A stretch of DNA of 64,000 nucleotides, taken from the NCBI GenBank assembly GCA_029204225.1, contig CM055101.1, forward strand, positions 40,877,961 to 40,941,960. Direction: 5' to 3'. The first letter of the stretch is position 1, and the number at the start of each line of letters is the position of its first letter. Source of the DNA: Diphasiastrum complanatum (taxonomy: Eukaryota; Streptophyta; Lycopodiopsida; Lycopodiales; Lycopodiaceae). Below, in pieces: positions 22,006 to 34,008 of this stretch. The notes under the pieces were generated by a model that made no database searches, was not told where the DNA came from, and saw only the letters and a program-made list of their open reading frames with translations. The position numbers and the translations under genes were made by a program.

Positions 22006-25000
22006 CAACAGATACACTATTCACTGCCACAAGAAGGGTCACGCAGCCATGGATTGTCGCCAGAACCCGAGGGACAAATCAGTACAGAACATACAGGAGA
22101 ATAGCAACAGTTCATCCTATGTCGAGGAGCCCGAGAGCTCAAAAATGGACGAAGAAAGAACGAACAAAAATTGTTCGACCGCCTACATCTGTGAAGACGT
22201 GTGTGCAGCGTCAACATTTGACACACATGAGGTGATCCTAGACTCAGGAGCCACCTCACACTTCGTGATATCAGGACGAATAATGTCTGATTTCAGAAGT
22301 GCAGATCCTTTAAGATTCATAGTTCTTGGAGATGGATCTAAGTATCAAGTGAACGGTATTTATTCACTCTGGCTCAACACCAATGGCAGAGACAGACGAC
22401 TCGAAGACGTTCTATTCGTGCCTATTCTGCAACAAGACTTGCTCTCTGTAGCAAGAATAGCAGATGCAAGGATGCGTGTGACGTTTTCTGACGAAGCATG
22501 CAACGTGATTGATGCCAGTACCAGTACATTGATCGCTCAAGACAGAAGGAAAGAAAACCTATATCATATGAAGGTATGCCTGTCTGTAGATCAGGTTCAT
22601 CAGACTCATGATGACCAACCAGACACTCTGTGGCACAGAAGACTATGCCACATGAACTCAATGAAACTTTACCAAGCAAGCCATCATGGAGCAATAATAG
22701 GGGTCAGCATCTCGAATGCAACCAGTTCGACCACCTGTGATGCATGTTTGAAGGACAAGATGTCACGCACTCCATTCATCAAAGACTTCTATAGAATGAC
22801 TAAGATTCTGGAGTTAGTGCATTCTGACATCTACGGACCATTCAACGTGATCTCAATAGGAGGTTCAAAGTATTATATAACCTTCATTGATGACTATAGC
22901 AAATTTGCCAGAGTGTATTTTATTCAGAATAAATCTGAAGCACTTGACAAATTCAGAGAATATGTGAATTGGGCTGAGAGATGTACATGCAACAAGGTTA
23001 AGCAGATCAGGTTAGATCGAGGTGGCGAATACATCTCGAATCGCTTCACTTACTTCTGCAATGATCGTGACATCATTCACAAAAGGACTACAGCCTACAC
23101 GCCGCAGCACAATGGTGTTGCTGAAAGAAAGAATAGGACCCTGATGAAAGCAGCCAAATGCATGATGGCCTACTTGAAGGCTCCAAGGGTACTGTGGGCT
23201 GAAGCAGTAGCTATAGCCGCATACATCCAGAACAGGACAGGTAAGTCTGGTGTCCCTCACACGACACCACACGGGCTATGGTGGGGTAGAAAGTCTAATC
23301 TGTCTCAAGTTAGAATCTTTGGCTGTGCAACTTATGCACACATTCCTGATAAGCTTCGAAAGAAGCTTCATGAGAAACCCGAGCAGAGATTTCTTGTAGG
23401 TTATGACAACAATTCGTCATACTACAAAATCTACATGCCAGACACGAACATTGTGAAAACAGTGAGAGATGTCAGATTTGATGAGAGCAGGACAATGGCC
23501 AATGACGATCCTGTCAGCTATGAAGTTCTGGAGAGACAGTATTATGACCTGCCGCCAATGACAGAAGGAGCAGAGGACGAACACGAAAACAAAGATTTTC
23601 GAATCGTCTCCCATTCGAGCGACGAATCTGAAGAAGAAAGATTCGAGAGGCAGCCTACTGCTACAGTTCCTATAAACCAAGATGGCTTCGGACCGAGCAG
23701 AGCAGACAAAGGCAAAGGCAAAGGCAAAGGCATTGTTGTCCCAGGAGGATCTCCTAGAAGGTCGATAAGACCATGAAGAGCACCAACAAGATATGTGCTA
23801 GACAGCTCAGCTTCCGTATCAGAAGAGTTCTACGGATTCAGTGGCGAACCACAGACTTTCGAGAAAGCGATTGAAAGTCCAGAAAAGGACAGATGGATCC
23901 AAGCCATGAACGAAGAGATGGAGTCTATGAGGAAGAACCAGGTATGGACGTTGGAGCCATTACCACATAAGCGCAAGACTGTCAAATGCAAATGGGTTTT
24001 CAAGCTCAAATATGGACCAGATGAGAACATCACGAAATACAAGGCAAGACTGGTAGCGAAGGGATTTTCTCAGAGATATGGTATTGACTACTCTGAAACC
24101 TTCTCTCCTGTCATCAAACATTCATCCCTACGTCTGTTATTTGCATATGCAGCAGCTTATGACCTCAGGATCCACATTGTGGACGAGAAAACAGCCTTTT
24201 TGCATGACGAACTAGACGAAGAGGTCTATATGGATCAATCTCTATGATATGTCTCGAATTCACTTTTTGACTATGCATGCAGAATGCATAGAAGTATCTG
24301 CGGTCTGAAACAATCAGCCCAACAATGGTATAAGAAGAAAGATCAAGCCCTGAAATCATTAGGATTCAAGCCTCTGTTGGCTGATTCCAATGTACATGTC
24401 AGAGTTATAGATGGGCAGATCATCATCGTAGCCGTATATGTGGACGACACTCTGATACTTTGCAGGAGTGAGCAGCTAATTGCTGAAGTGAAGACAGACA
24501 TCTCGAATATTTCGAGATCGTGGATCTGGGAGAAGCCAGGTGTTACCTAGGCTTACAAATTGAAAGGGACTACGAGGGAGGTAAGCTACACCTTCACCAG
24601 TCCAGATACACCCAGAAGATCCTAGAGGACTTTGGGATGCTGAACTACAAAGGAGCGAATACTCCAATGCTCGCAGGGACGGTGCTGAGAAGTGTTGACT
24701 GTCCGAAGACTGAGGAAGAGAGAGAACAGATCCAGCTCACGCCTTACAGGAAGCTGATAGGATCACTGATGTACAACACACGTCCTGATATTGTTTATGC
24801 AGTATTCATGATGAGCCAATTCTACATGAATCCAGGCTCGACACATTGGAAGATTGCAAAACGCATTTTGCAATATCTTCAATTAACAAGGGATTATGGC
24901 TTGTGTTATTGTCATGATGCAGGTTTCAGGATACTTTTCTACAACGATGCTAGTTGGGCATCTCTCAAGGACGATGGTAAAAGCGTCTCAGGAAGATGCA

Positions 25001-25414
25001 CTATCGCATCAGGAGCAGTAGTTCTCTAGGTCAGCAAGAAACAGACCATTGTGGCCCAGTCATCTTGCGAAGCAGAGTACATTGCAACAATAAAAATGGC
25101 CAACGAGATAATCTGGCTAAGGCAGTTCCTGGACGAATTGGACGAAACAAGGAACGAGCCTCTGGTCTTGCAGATGGACAACACCTCTGCAATACACCTG
25201 ACAAAAGATCTCGTGTTCCATTCCAGAACGAAGCACATTGCGATCAAGTACCACTTGATCAGGGATCTAATTGAAAAGAAGATGCTGCAAACCACCTTCA
25301 TCGGAACGAAGGACATGGTTGTTGATATCTTCACCAAAGCCCTGGACAAAGGACTCTTTGAGAGACAGAGGTGTAGTCTCGGGATCGTAAAGCTATCATG
25401 CTTTAAGAGGGAGC
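22006..25414 (+). pseudogene. Copia pol pseudogene (zinc knuckle to RNase H)
   Basis: Starts inside the zinc knuckle (HCHKKGHAAMDCRQNP; first Cys lost). Protease VILDSGATSHFV follows. Pre-integrase LWHRRLCHMNS and the integrase follow, with VHSDIYGPF, FIDDYSKFARVYF and YTPQHNGVAERKNRT. RT has DRWIQAMNEEME, CKWVFKLKYG, YKARLVAKGFSQRYG and YVDDTLIL. RNase H has SSCEAEYIA and VVDIFTKALDKGLF. Lesions: in-frame TGA at 23774-23776 and 24245-24247, a one-base shift between 24510 and 24525, and TAG at 25027-25029 in place of Trp (VVL*VSKK). Family function is reverse transcription and integration; this copy is dead. Confidence 0.92.
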
Positions 25415-25734
25415 TGAAAAAACAAAATGTTTCTAATTACAAAGCTTTGCTAGCTTTCAGCCCTCTGCCTGACGAAGATGTTCGCGAACACGAAAGTCAA
25501 GAGACATGAAGCACAAAAGTTTTGTGAACACTTGACGAAAAGACACAAACACGAAAGATTCGCGAACGAGAATCTTTTGCGGTCGAGCACGAGAAAGTCA
25601 GACGATGGAAACGAAACCAACGACACGACACAAAAAACGTCGCGAAAGACTTTTTGCCCTCACGCTCCAAAGAGTACCAGCAAAGATCATGCAAGTACCG
25701 AGAAGTACAGATATCTAATCTGATGACATGACGT
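25415..25734 (+). repeat. 3' LTR (aligned part) of the decayed Copia
   Basis: Preceded by the purine tract TTTAAGAGGGAG (25402-25413). It aligns with 21686-22005. Unique sequence follows from 25735, which may be the remainder of the LTR. Confidence 0.85.
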
Positions 25735-26163
25735 GACTCTTGTCGTAATAGTATGTCATGCATTGAAGGAGGATCATCATTCCTCAGAGCCCGACATTTG
25801 CATCTATCGAATGCAGTTTTTGTTTGTGTCGACCTTCTTTCCTTTTTCCAACGTGGGAGCTAATGCAAAGAGAGCATTCAATCTTTTGGTCATGACCTTG
25901 AATTGTCTTTATGGCAGCTATTTTATTCAAATCTTAATCTTGAGTCAAGATTTCTTCATTGTGCCTTCAACAACAACCATCTTAAAAATCTTGATCTTGA
26001 ATCAAAGTCAACTTGCCAACTTTTGACAACAAACTTCAAGATCACTACACCCTTCATCCAATGCAAGGGCTACCAATATGTTGAGCAAAACTATATAGTG
26101 TAAAACTAAATATTACAATATTTTTGCCACCTTGATGGTTTTTAAAGTTTTCTTGATTTTTTT
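25735..26163. other. Possible LTR remainder, otherwise unassigned
   Basis: AT-rich sequence between the aligned LTR end and a gag relic. A repeated CTTGA(T/G)TC word appears near 25935-26000. No TG...CA end or copy of the AGTAC flank of 21681-21685 was found. Confidence 0.35.
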
Positions 26164-26934
26164 TTAAGAATTGTTGGATTTGGGATGTGTTTCATTAACA
26201 GCTTCCCTATCAATCATCTTGAATTGAAATTTTTTTTTTGGCTCATTAGGCTGGTGATCCCTAGATGGCTTAGGTGTGTCATCAAAATACTTTGCAGTGC
26301 TTAAAGCATCCTCTAGGGTTTTTGAATGGTTCTTACAAACATCCACTTGGTAATCTTTCGGTAACCCATCGATAAACATTGACATTTGTACCTTTGGTGG
26401 AATGTCACTACAAAGTGGATTCAGGTATTCATGAAAATCTTGAATAAATTGTTTCAAACCTTTATTCATTGTTAAATGACTCAACTTTTGAAAGTGTTCA
26501 TAGTCATCTAATAGTGGTATGAAGTATTCCCTAAAAAACTATGCAAAAATCATCCCATGTACTAGGTTGATTGCCTTTTGCAACTAGGTCATCCCACCAT
26601 ACTAAGGCTCTTTCTTCAAGGAACATAGTTACAGTGAACAACTTTTCACATTCAGGGATTGGTTCATGCCAAAGTATTTGTTCCATACATTAAGCCATGA
26701 ACTTACTACTTGCAAGTTCCTATCTTTCTTCTCTCCCTTAAACAATTTTACGGGAGGTGGAACTACATGCTTCTTCTGGTTGGCTAACCTAGACTCTAAG
26801 TCTTGGTTCTTTTGATTAGTTTGAAGAAGTTGTTTATTAGTGGCTTGCATTTGTTGGTATAAAAGTTCAAGAGCTTGTGCCACATTGGATGGGTTTGATA
26901 GATCAAATGATGGGTTTTCATTGGTTTGATCCAT
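26164..26934 (-). pseudogene. Gag relic of an LTR retrotransposon (retrotrans_gag type)
   Basis: The minus strand starts MDQTNENPSFDLSNPSNVAQ with a Gln/Asn-rich coiled-coil-like stretch. It continues VVPPPVKLFKGEKKDRNLQV and VSSWLNVWNKYFGMNQ. In another frame follow ECEKLFTVTMFLEERALVWW and DDLVAKGNQPSTWDDF, and then, back in the first frame, REYFIPLLDDYEHFQKLSHL, LKQFIQDFHEYLNPLC and MSMFIDGLPKDY. Two single-base frameshifts (about 26640 and 26535) break it. The WW-D...W--F..F---YF core is the classical gag capsid pattern of Gypsy-type elements. No zinc knuckle or pol follows; the element is cut near 26160. Confidence 0.8.
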
Positions 26935-27980
26935 TGGGGTTGCTTGTGTGTTTTTGTATTATGCAAATACAACAACAAGTAATTCCAATTAGAATTAAAA
27001 AAATGCTTCAATTCTTACATAATCCAATGAAAATAAAAACATTTACTTCTACTCATTCAATACTTATTGTTTGTAAGCTCAATCCAAGCCTACTTTTTGC
27101 AAGCTCAATCCAAGCTTAAGAGAAAACTACATCAAGCAATTTCCTACTTTCGCCTCAATCCAAAGCAAAAATCAAAACAAGTCTTTATGTAAACTTCAAT
27201 TAACTACTTCAAGCTAATCTTTACATAAAGTTCTCATTCCAATTCCATTTCCATTTGTCATTTCAAATTCAACACAAATTTTCACATTTCTCACTTTTCT
27301 AGTTCTTCAAATCCATGAAACTAGTGACTAGAAATGGAAAACCAATGAAGTCTATGAAAACTTCACTTTTCATATCTGTTTTTCAAATTTACAGGTCTGA
27401 AAATCAAAACTTCAAAATGACAAAAAAACAGAACTTCAAAACCTTTTTTATGCATAAAGTTACACTACCTTTTCCTTCCTACATTGCCCATAACATTAAA
27501 CTAGTAGGTAGAAAGGTATAACTAATGAAGTCCATATGAAAACTTTACTTTTTAGATCTAATTTTCAGATTTACAGGTCTGAAAAATAGAACTTCAAAAT
27601 AAAAATCAAAAGTTTTAACGCTTCATTTATGCAAAAAAATAAAAAAAATGTTTTGATCAAAAACATAAGCTAGAATCAATCTTTTTCCAAAAAAAAATTT
27701 GTGGATGTAGAGGAAGACCTCCTCTAACCATTTCACAAATCTTTTTTCAAAAAGATTCTAAACCAAAAGCCCACATTCAAACTTCTCTATCATAATAAAA
27801 AATCAGCCCCTAAACAATTCTATAAGCGTCACTACTCTTTAACAAGAGAACTAGATTAATTGGGTACCTCAACTACAAGCTTCCTACTAGTAGAAAAGCC
27901 AATAATCTTCCCCCAAAAAATTTAGTTTGTGATCATAATAGAACTTGAAGAAGGTTAGAAAGATTATCATCATTTGTCTA
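26935..27980 (-). other. Leader of the 26-kb gag element
   Basis: About 1 kb between gag start and primer site, AT-rich, without a credible ORF. Two segments (about 27370-27440 and 27540-27640) share TTTCARATTTACAGGTCTGAAAA and AACTTCAAAAT, a degenerate direct repeat of about 165 bp. Confidence 0.5.
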
Positions 27981-27992
27981 GCTCTGATACCA
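27981..27992 (-). other. tRNA-iMet primer-binding site
   Basis: The minus strand reads TGGTATCAGAGC, the complement of the initiator tRNA-Met 3' end. It places the 5' LTR of the 26-kb gag element to the right. Confidence 0.8.
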
Positions 27993-29030
27993 CTATCACA
28001 AATGAAGTCAAGAAGTCCTCCTAATCCAAAGGTAGTGCCTCCAAAGGTCTTCCAAGTAACCTGCAAGCTCCAAGATGCTTCCCAATTCCAAGCCAGGATG
28101 CCTCACCTGCAAGTAAGGATCTTCATGTCTCCATGGATTTCTCCTCCACCTGTGTCCCTAATCTTAATAAAAAAGGTAGATAACAAGTGGCCTCAAGTAT
28201 TCACCACCCAATTATAGCTAGCTAGCACATGCAATCCTGCATCTAGGCTAATCTTGCTAACCAATAACTAACCACAAGCATACCACCACACACTATAGCA
28301 TACTCAAGATCCAAACTCTACTTATGTCCCATACCATAAGCAAGATCCAAATCCTAAACATACTACACACAAGAAAATACTCTATACACTAGTAGCCACA
28401 CTAGAGCATAAGCATAGCGAACAAAAAAGATCTCTCCCCCTCCCAATGGGTGCCCTACTCCCCTCATATAGATGGCAATTGGCACCCTCCAATACACTAT
28501 GGAGTTCCATTCACAACCAATGAGAAAGAGAGAAGCCTAGGGGAGTTAAAGAACCTTTATAGGCTTATGGAAGGTCAAGAGACTTCTTCCATAACCTATG
28601 ACTCTTTGAATGCTTTTCTTGTGGGAGTTAGGAATTCAATGGACCCTTTGGAAGGGCACCCTCCTACCCTAGGTCCCATTGCCCAAGTTGTGCTAGTATA
28701 CTTTGGTCCTAGACCAATAAAGTGATATGGTTCAAGGTTGAGGCCCAGGATTTAGAAAAATAGCCAAACACCCATGGTAATGACTTTCTAACACCTCACT
28801 AGGTTCCATACCTCCGACCAAGGCATAGACACCTACCTGCCTTTATCCAAGGACACCAGTACTTTAATCTAAAGACACATACCCTTAATCCTAAGGTACC
28901 CCTTATCTAAGGGTAACTTGATTCCATACCTCCGACTAAGGTATAGTCACTTGCATGTCCTTATCCAAAGGCACCTACCCTTAATCCTAAGGGTACCCCT
29001 TATTCAAGGGTAACTTGCCATTTAGCCTCC
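27993..29030 (-). repeat. Probable 5' LTR region with a 118-bp tandem duplication
   Basis: By position this is the 5' LTR of the gag element, but no second LTR remains for comparison. Two tandem copies of a 118-bp unit start TTCCATACCTCCGAC at 28804 and 28922. Both contain CTTATCCAA, CCCTTAATCCTAAG and AAGGGTAACTTG. The 91-codon frame at 28450-28725 has no family features. Confidence 0.45.
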
Positions 29031-29089
29031 AACACTGAATGGACATATAGAGGTCATTGAAGTACTGCTAGTTACATAGGCATGTAACA

Positions 29090-29336
29090 ATGCTGAAGTT
29101 CCACGTTCTATCAAGCTACTCTGGGATCTCTACAGATCATCTCAAATCCCACTCTTCCAACTGAAGCATCCGAAAGCAATGAGAAAAAATATACACAGAA
29201 CATTTCTTCCGTCAAAGGACTTGTTATCGTTGACACGGGTGTAAGCAAAGCACAGATCACGAACACTCTTTATGATCAACCTCCTGTGTCAATGTTTGCC
29301 ATTGACAACGTCCTTCTTCCTCCAGAGTTGTTCGTC
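29090..29336 (+). pseudogene. Fasciclin (FAS1) domain fragment, fasciclin-like arabinogalactan protein type
   Basis: LKFHVLSSY (29093-29119), the YH-type motif of FAS1 domains, is followed after a one-base shift by LGSLQIISNPTLPTEAS. Then come NISSVKGLVIVDTGVSKAQI and TNTLYDQPPVSMFAIDNVLL with PPELF (to about 29336). This is the C-terminal half of a FAS1 domain as in plant fasciclin-like arabinogalactan proteins, which are GPI-anchored cell-wall adhesion proteins. The start of the domain is absent and the frame runs directly into a GT/GA array. It is a gene fragment rather than a gene. Confidence 0.8.
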
Positions 29337-29348
29337 GTGTGCGTGTGC

Positions 29349-29470
<122 letters not shown>

Positions 29471-29684
29471 TAAGAGAGTCGTCTGCCTACGCTCAACAAA
29501 AAAGCTGCCACAGTCTCCATCCACACCCCTTGCTGGTGATTCAAAGAGAGAGAGGAACGAGCTGTGTAGAGAACTTTCTTGAGAGAAGCTGCATCCACAA
29601 TTCTCCAAGGTTGGTAGCCCACCTGGATAGCGTCCACCGATGCAACCCAGCGAGTAATCACAGTCTCCGAGTCTTCTGAACACG

Positions 29685-30060
29685 ATGTATCACACATTGA
29701 TGTGGTGTAACCGCGTACCACCACTATTGGTTTGGCCAGACATCCAACCAAATTCTGGATATCCTATTCGTGCAAAGGGAGGATTGGCACTCACACTGGA
29801 GCAATCATCATCCTCGGTAGCTCCTTATGGCTGGTCTAGCTTATTCTGGGCAAGAACCGGATGCAACTTTCATTACGCAGGAATTGGATCCTGTACCACA
29901 GGAGATTGCAACGATAAGCTTATGTGCGACGGGGCAGAAGGACGAGCTCCTAGCACACTTATACAGATCACACTGAATGGAGATGGTGGAAGTGATGTTT
30001 ATCATGTAAGGCTTGTAGATGGATTCAACGTACCTATCACTATGGCATTGGCTGCGAAGG
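29685..30060 (+). pseudogene. Thaumatin-like protein (PR-5 family) fragment
   Basis: VWPDIQPNSGYPIRAKGGLA begins the match to the thaumatin N-terminal region. Then come LTLEQSSSSVAPYGWSSLFW, ARTGCNFHYAGIGSCTTGDC, NDKLMCDGAEGRAPSTLIQI, TLNGDGGSDVYHVRLVDGFN and VPITM. WSSLFWARTGC, the Cys pattern, and D-YHVRLVDGFNVP are family hallmarks. The upstream NRVPPLL looks frame-shifted from the usual N-R-C-TT-IWP. The match stops at GCGAAG, which is followed by GTCGAG and a long GA array. That could be an intron donor, but no C-terminal half (about 90 residues) is found downstream. There is no signal peptide. Best read as a truncated gene fragment. Confidence 0.85.
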
Positions 30061-30200
<140 letters not shown>

Positions 30201-30239
30201 TTCATTAGCATACTTGAATTGGCCTGTTAGTTATTAATG

Positions 30240-32974
30240 AAAAGGTGGCCAATAAAGGCTTAGGGTCAATGTTGCACTGCAGATTGAAGAGCAACACTAC
30301 CTTTCAAGAAAATAGGTTTTCCTTAAAACTGAAGGAATGCCCATTTATTTTCTTTCATATTTGAAGGGTGCATGATTTAAATGTCCTTCATTTGAAGGAA
30401 AAAAGGCCTTCTCACAATCAAGATTTGACTTTATGACTCCTCATGATCCACTTGATGATGATTATAAAATGTTGATGATTTCATATGCGACTAAAAGGTT
30501 GATGTGTGCATGTACTCTTTAGAGTGGTACCAAAGATCCATGCCAACAAGGACTATTGTTTATGATCCAATTTTATGGAAGGATTAAGCACATTGTTGTA
30601 GTGTGCAAGTATTCTAAGGATCATCACAAAAAATTGATTCTTGAAAAATAGTAAGAATTGATTTGAAACCATGGATTCGATTCTTAAGGAACCACAAAAA
30701 CATTGATATGAATCAGTTTTTGAGCTCATTGTAGTTACTATGTTGCAATTTTTGGAGAGATATGCTATTTCATGACTCGGGAAGTACACTCATGGATTTC
30801 CTATTTGACCAAGACCATTAAGTATTCAAGAAACGAGCGTTTGAACGATGATTAGTGGAGGCCTCTTTGCATGCCAAAAATAGCTTTTGAGACTTTAAAA
30901 ATATCCCTTTTCCATATATGACACATACCAACTTGAATTTAGAAACTTCCACTCAAGTACGTCCACTCGTTTTGGCATGTATACGACCAATTCCTTCTTC
31001 ATCAAGTATATATAGGTAATGCCCCCCGACTATTCATTCTAGGTGGTGGCAAGTTTAAGAAATGGTTTAAGATTTGGAGAGCTTCCAAGAACATTAAACT
31101 GTGAGCATACATGCTTTAGGAGTTGACCTTGGCAAGGGAAGTGCTACTTCTAATTTTTTTTGCTCTTTTTATATCCTATGCTTCCCATATCATGTGCATT
31201 CTCACTCTTTGTCTTTTCCCTCTCTAGTTGCCCTCTCCTACATAATTTTTGTCTCTTCTCAAGCCACTCCCACATTTTCTTGTTTAACTCTTTGTCTTAC
31301 CTAACCATCTCCCTCACTTCACTCACAATCCTCTCTAGTGACTTCTTCTCACCAACTTTTTCTCTTCTATCAAAACCTAATTCCTCTCTTTCAACCCTTC
31401 ATACTTTACTTTCATTCCCCTCGCCTCAAAAATTCAAGTTGGAAATTGCATGTTGAAAGAAACTATTGAAATAGTTTGATCATGATTTTGTAGCAATTTC
31501 GAAAGAGAGTTTACTATTTATGAAAAACAAAAACAAGAGATCAAATTTAAAAGATTATTTCCTTGAGAAGAATTGACTATGTGACCAACTTTTGTTGGTG
31601 GACACATGCGTAACACAAGAATAATTTGGAAAGGGAAAAATACAAGGGGAAGATTCCATCTTAACACTTCGATAATTTGCATGGATGATTGATGTAATGT
31701 GGTGAGTAAAGATATATATTGCATGTTTTGAGAACTCATGCAATGCTTATTTAATAGTGACATCATGATGTAATGATATAACAATAAAAATTGCATAATA
31801 ATTGCACATTGATGGTCCTCAACATTTGATTTTTTGCATTCATTATTAATCAACTAGTGGTTGTTATATACAACTTGGCCAAGCCCAAGCCATTTATGAA
31901 GCTAACCTCAGAAGTCACTACCCACACTGTGATAGACATCTTCAATATTCAACATCAATACTCCACCTTTCAAAATATGATTATACAATCATAGAAAGCT
32001 ATACTTATTCTCTTCCTCGCTACCATGACATGTCATCACGATAGGCATTGTATGTTCTACTTTCATAAGAAGCACCTTTTAATGTTTTTTTTAAAAAAGG
32101 GCTAGCAAATTTTGCATTTGACTTTCATGCATATATGACAATTTTGGCATGAATAGTTCAAGCCTCGTCAATTTCTATTATCCACTCGTGAAATATGTAA
32201 CTTCATGATGATACCCCATTGTGGTATTGATCTCCCCATATAACCTTCCCATTTAGGTTTTATGTCCATGCATATATGACAATATCAACATGAAAAGTTC
32301 ACGGCTAGTCATTTTTTGTTATCCACTTATGAAATAAGTAATGATACCCCGTTGTGGTAAAAATCTTCCCAACTGACCTTCCCATTTAGGTTCAATTGAC
32401 GATATTGTGAACACATCAACCCTCAATGTTGTCCACCTTGACAATTTTTGCAATCCATGCAGGAGCATTACTTAAGACATCATTAACACAAGTTTCCTAA
32501 AAACTTCGTTCCTAGGTGTAAATTGAAGAACATCGCCTCAACTTTTATCATCAATGCAAGTGCTTGCCATCCATGTTGTTGACCTCTTCTTCATGCTCAA
32601 CAACATGCCAATCAAGTGCAATACCATTCTCATGGCCTTATTCTTGTAACTTGGGACTTTCCATTTTAGACCACTATTTTTTGATGTCAAGGATTTAACG
32701 CAAAAAAATTGAGATGAAAAAGATATTTCATGATAGATGAAAGTCACATCAATATCAAGACGAAGAAATTATAGTAATACTTCAGATACCTATTTTTTAA
32801 TCCAAAAGGCAACCTTGTTCTAACATATTGAATACTGATCAGTTGTCAAAATAAGGAGAAAAACAGAACCTCTAACAAAAGCAACAAAAACCTGAAACTT
32901 TACTTGGATAGTTTGTTAATTTAAAATGTCTTTCATATCTCTGCAAGATTTTAAGGGTTTTAGAGATAGGGTTG
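30240..32974. other. Spacer, nothing recognised
   Basis: AT-rich sequence, with a pyrimidine-rich stretch around 31140-31430 (TCTCTTC, TCCCTC words). A locally repeated pair, ATGCATATATGACAAT...CATGAA.AGTTCA, lies near 32128 and 32270, about 142 bases apart. No gene, RNA or transposon hallmark was identified. Frames up to 111 codons have no recognisable features. Confidence 0.45.
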
Positions 32975-33270
32975 ATATATATATATATATATAATAAAGG
33001 GATGAGGGTCCGGCCCGGATTGCCTACGTCCGCGTCCGGCGTCCGGACCTGGACGCGTTCGAACCCCGGACGCGGGGTCGGATGCGTCCAATTTTATTTT
33101 ATTTTATAAATTAAAAAAAAAAACAAACACAGATGCGTCTGGGGTCCGGGTCCGGGTCTGGACGCCATTTTTCTTTTTAAATTTTTTGAAAAAAAAAAAA
33201 AAAAAAAAAAAAAACCGGACGCGTCCGGACGCGGACGTACCCTTGACGCGTCCGCGTCCGCCATCCGCAT

Positions 33271-33320
<50 letters not shown>

Positions 33321-33602
33321 AACATGTGCGTCTGGGCCGGACATGGGCCGTTCGCGTCCGCGTCCGATGTCCAGACCCGGACGCGTCCGACCCCTGGACG
33401 CGAGCTTGGACGCGTCCAATTTTTTTAAATTTTTTTTAGTTGTTAAAGGCTATAAAACCATAAAAAATTTAAATTAAAAAAAGAAAAAAAGAAAAAGAAA
33501 CGGACACGTCCGGACCCCCGGACGCACCCCTGGTGCGTCCACGTCCGGACGCGGACGCGGACGCGCGTCCGGACGTGCATTCAAACGCAGCATCTGCTTC
33601 CT

Positions 33603-33645
<43 letters not shown>
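32975..33645. mobile_element. Two GC-rich MITE-like units inside TA microsatellites
   Basis: TA arrays at 32975-32993, 33274-33318 and 33605-33645 delimit two units of about 280-286 bp. Each has a GC-rich flank built of GTCCGGACGCGTCC-type palindromic words on both sides of an AT-rich core with A or T homopolymers. Shared inner text is GCGTCCAATTTTATTT and GCGTCCAATTTTTTTAAATT. The ends of unit 1 are roughly inverted (ATAAAGGGATG at the left, CATCCTTAT at the right). The layout recalls microsatellite-targeting MITEs such as rice Micron, which insert in (TA)n. No coding capacity. Confidence 0.6.
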
Positions 33646-34008
33646 TGTCTAGGATAAGCCAACATAACAACTCTTCTTACATACAGTTTCATCCACAATA
33701 ATTGATGCACAGTAAACCAATGTTCAAGGTAGGCATATTGAAATGAAAACCTCATTAACTATTATAAAAACCTAGTCCAAAATGCTAAGATCAGATTAAT
33801 TGCTAGTTTTGGTGGCCTGGTGACTAGTGGAGCTTGCTTTTAACCAGTGGTTTAATCTATAATGGTGAAAGGCCTTGAACTATTTTGCCCTTTAGTCAAA
33901 GCTGTGTCCTATGCCCACCCAAACATAATTTCAGCATGCAGCTGAAGGGGAAAAGAATCAAAATTTGTAAGCCAAAATAATAAATGTTTCAACGCGCACT
34001 TCTGATAA

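Larger units (their letters stand above)
21686..25734 (+). mobile_element. Decayed Copia element with internal 5' deletion
   Basis: Two direct repeats, 21686-22005 and 25415-25734 (320 bp each, both starting TGAARAAACAAAATG), flank a Copia pol on the plus strand. I count about 20 differences between them (about 6%), mostly CG against TG or CA. The left repeat runs straight into the gag zinc knuckle, so primer site and gag N-terminus are missing. The right LTR may continue past 25734 because the left one is truncated by the deletion. No target duplication was found. It inserted into the partial LTR of the Gypsy-type element. Confidence 0.88.

Noticed and set aside
28450-28725. 91-codon plus-strand ORF
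   Set aside because: Lies in a probable LTR, antisense to the element, with no family features.
31101-31456. Ser/Leu-rich plus-strand ORFs
   Set aside because: Pyrimidine-rich DNA; no start context, domain or splice structure.
33094-33755. ORFs with Ile-Tyr and Phe runs
   Set aside because: Created by TA and A/T homopolymer tracts in the MITE-like units.
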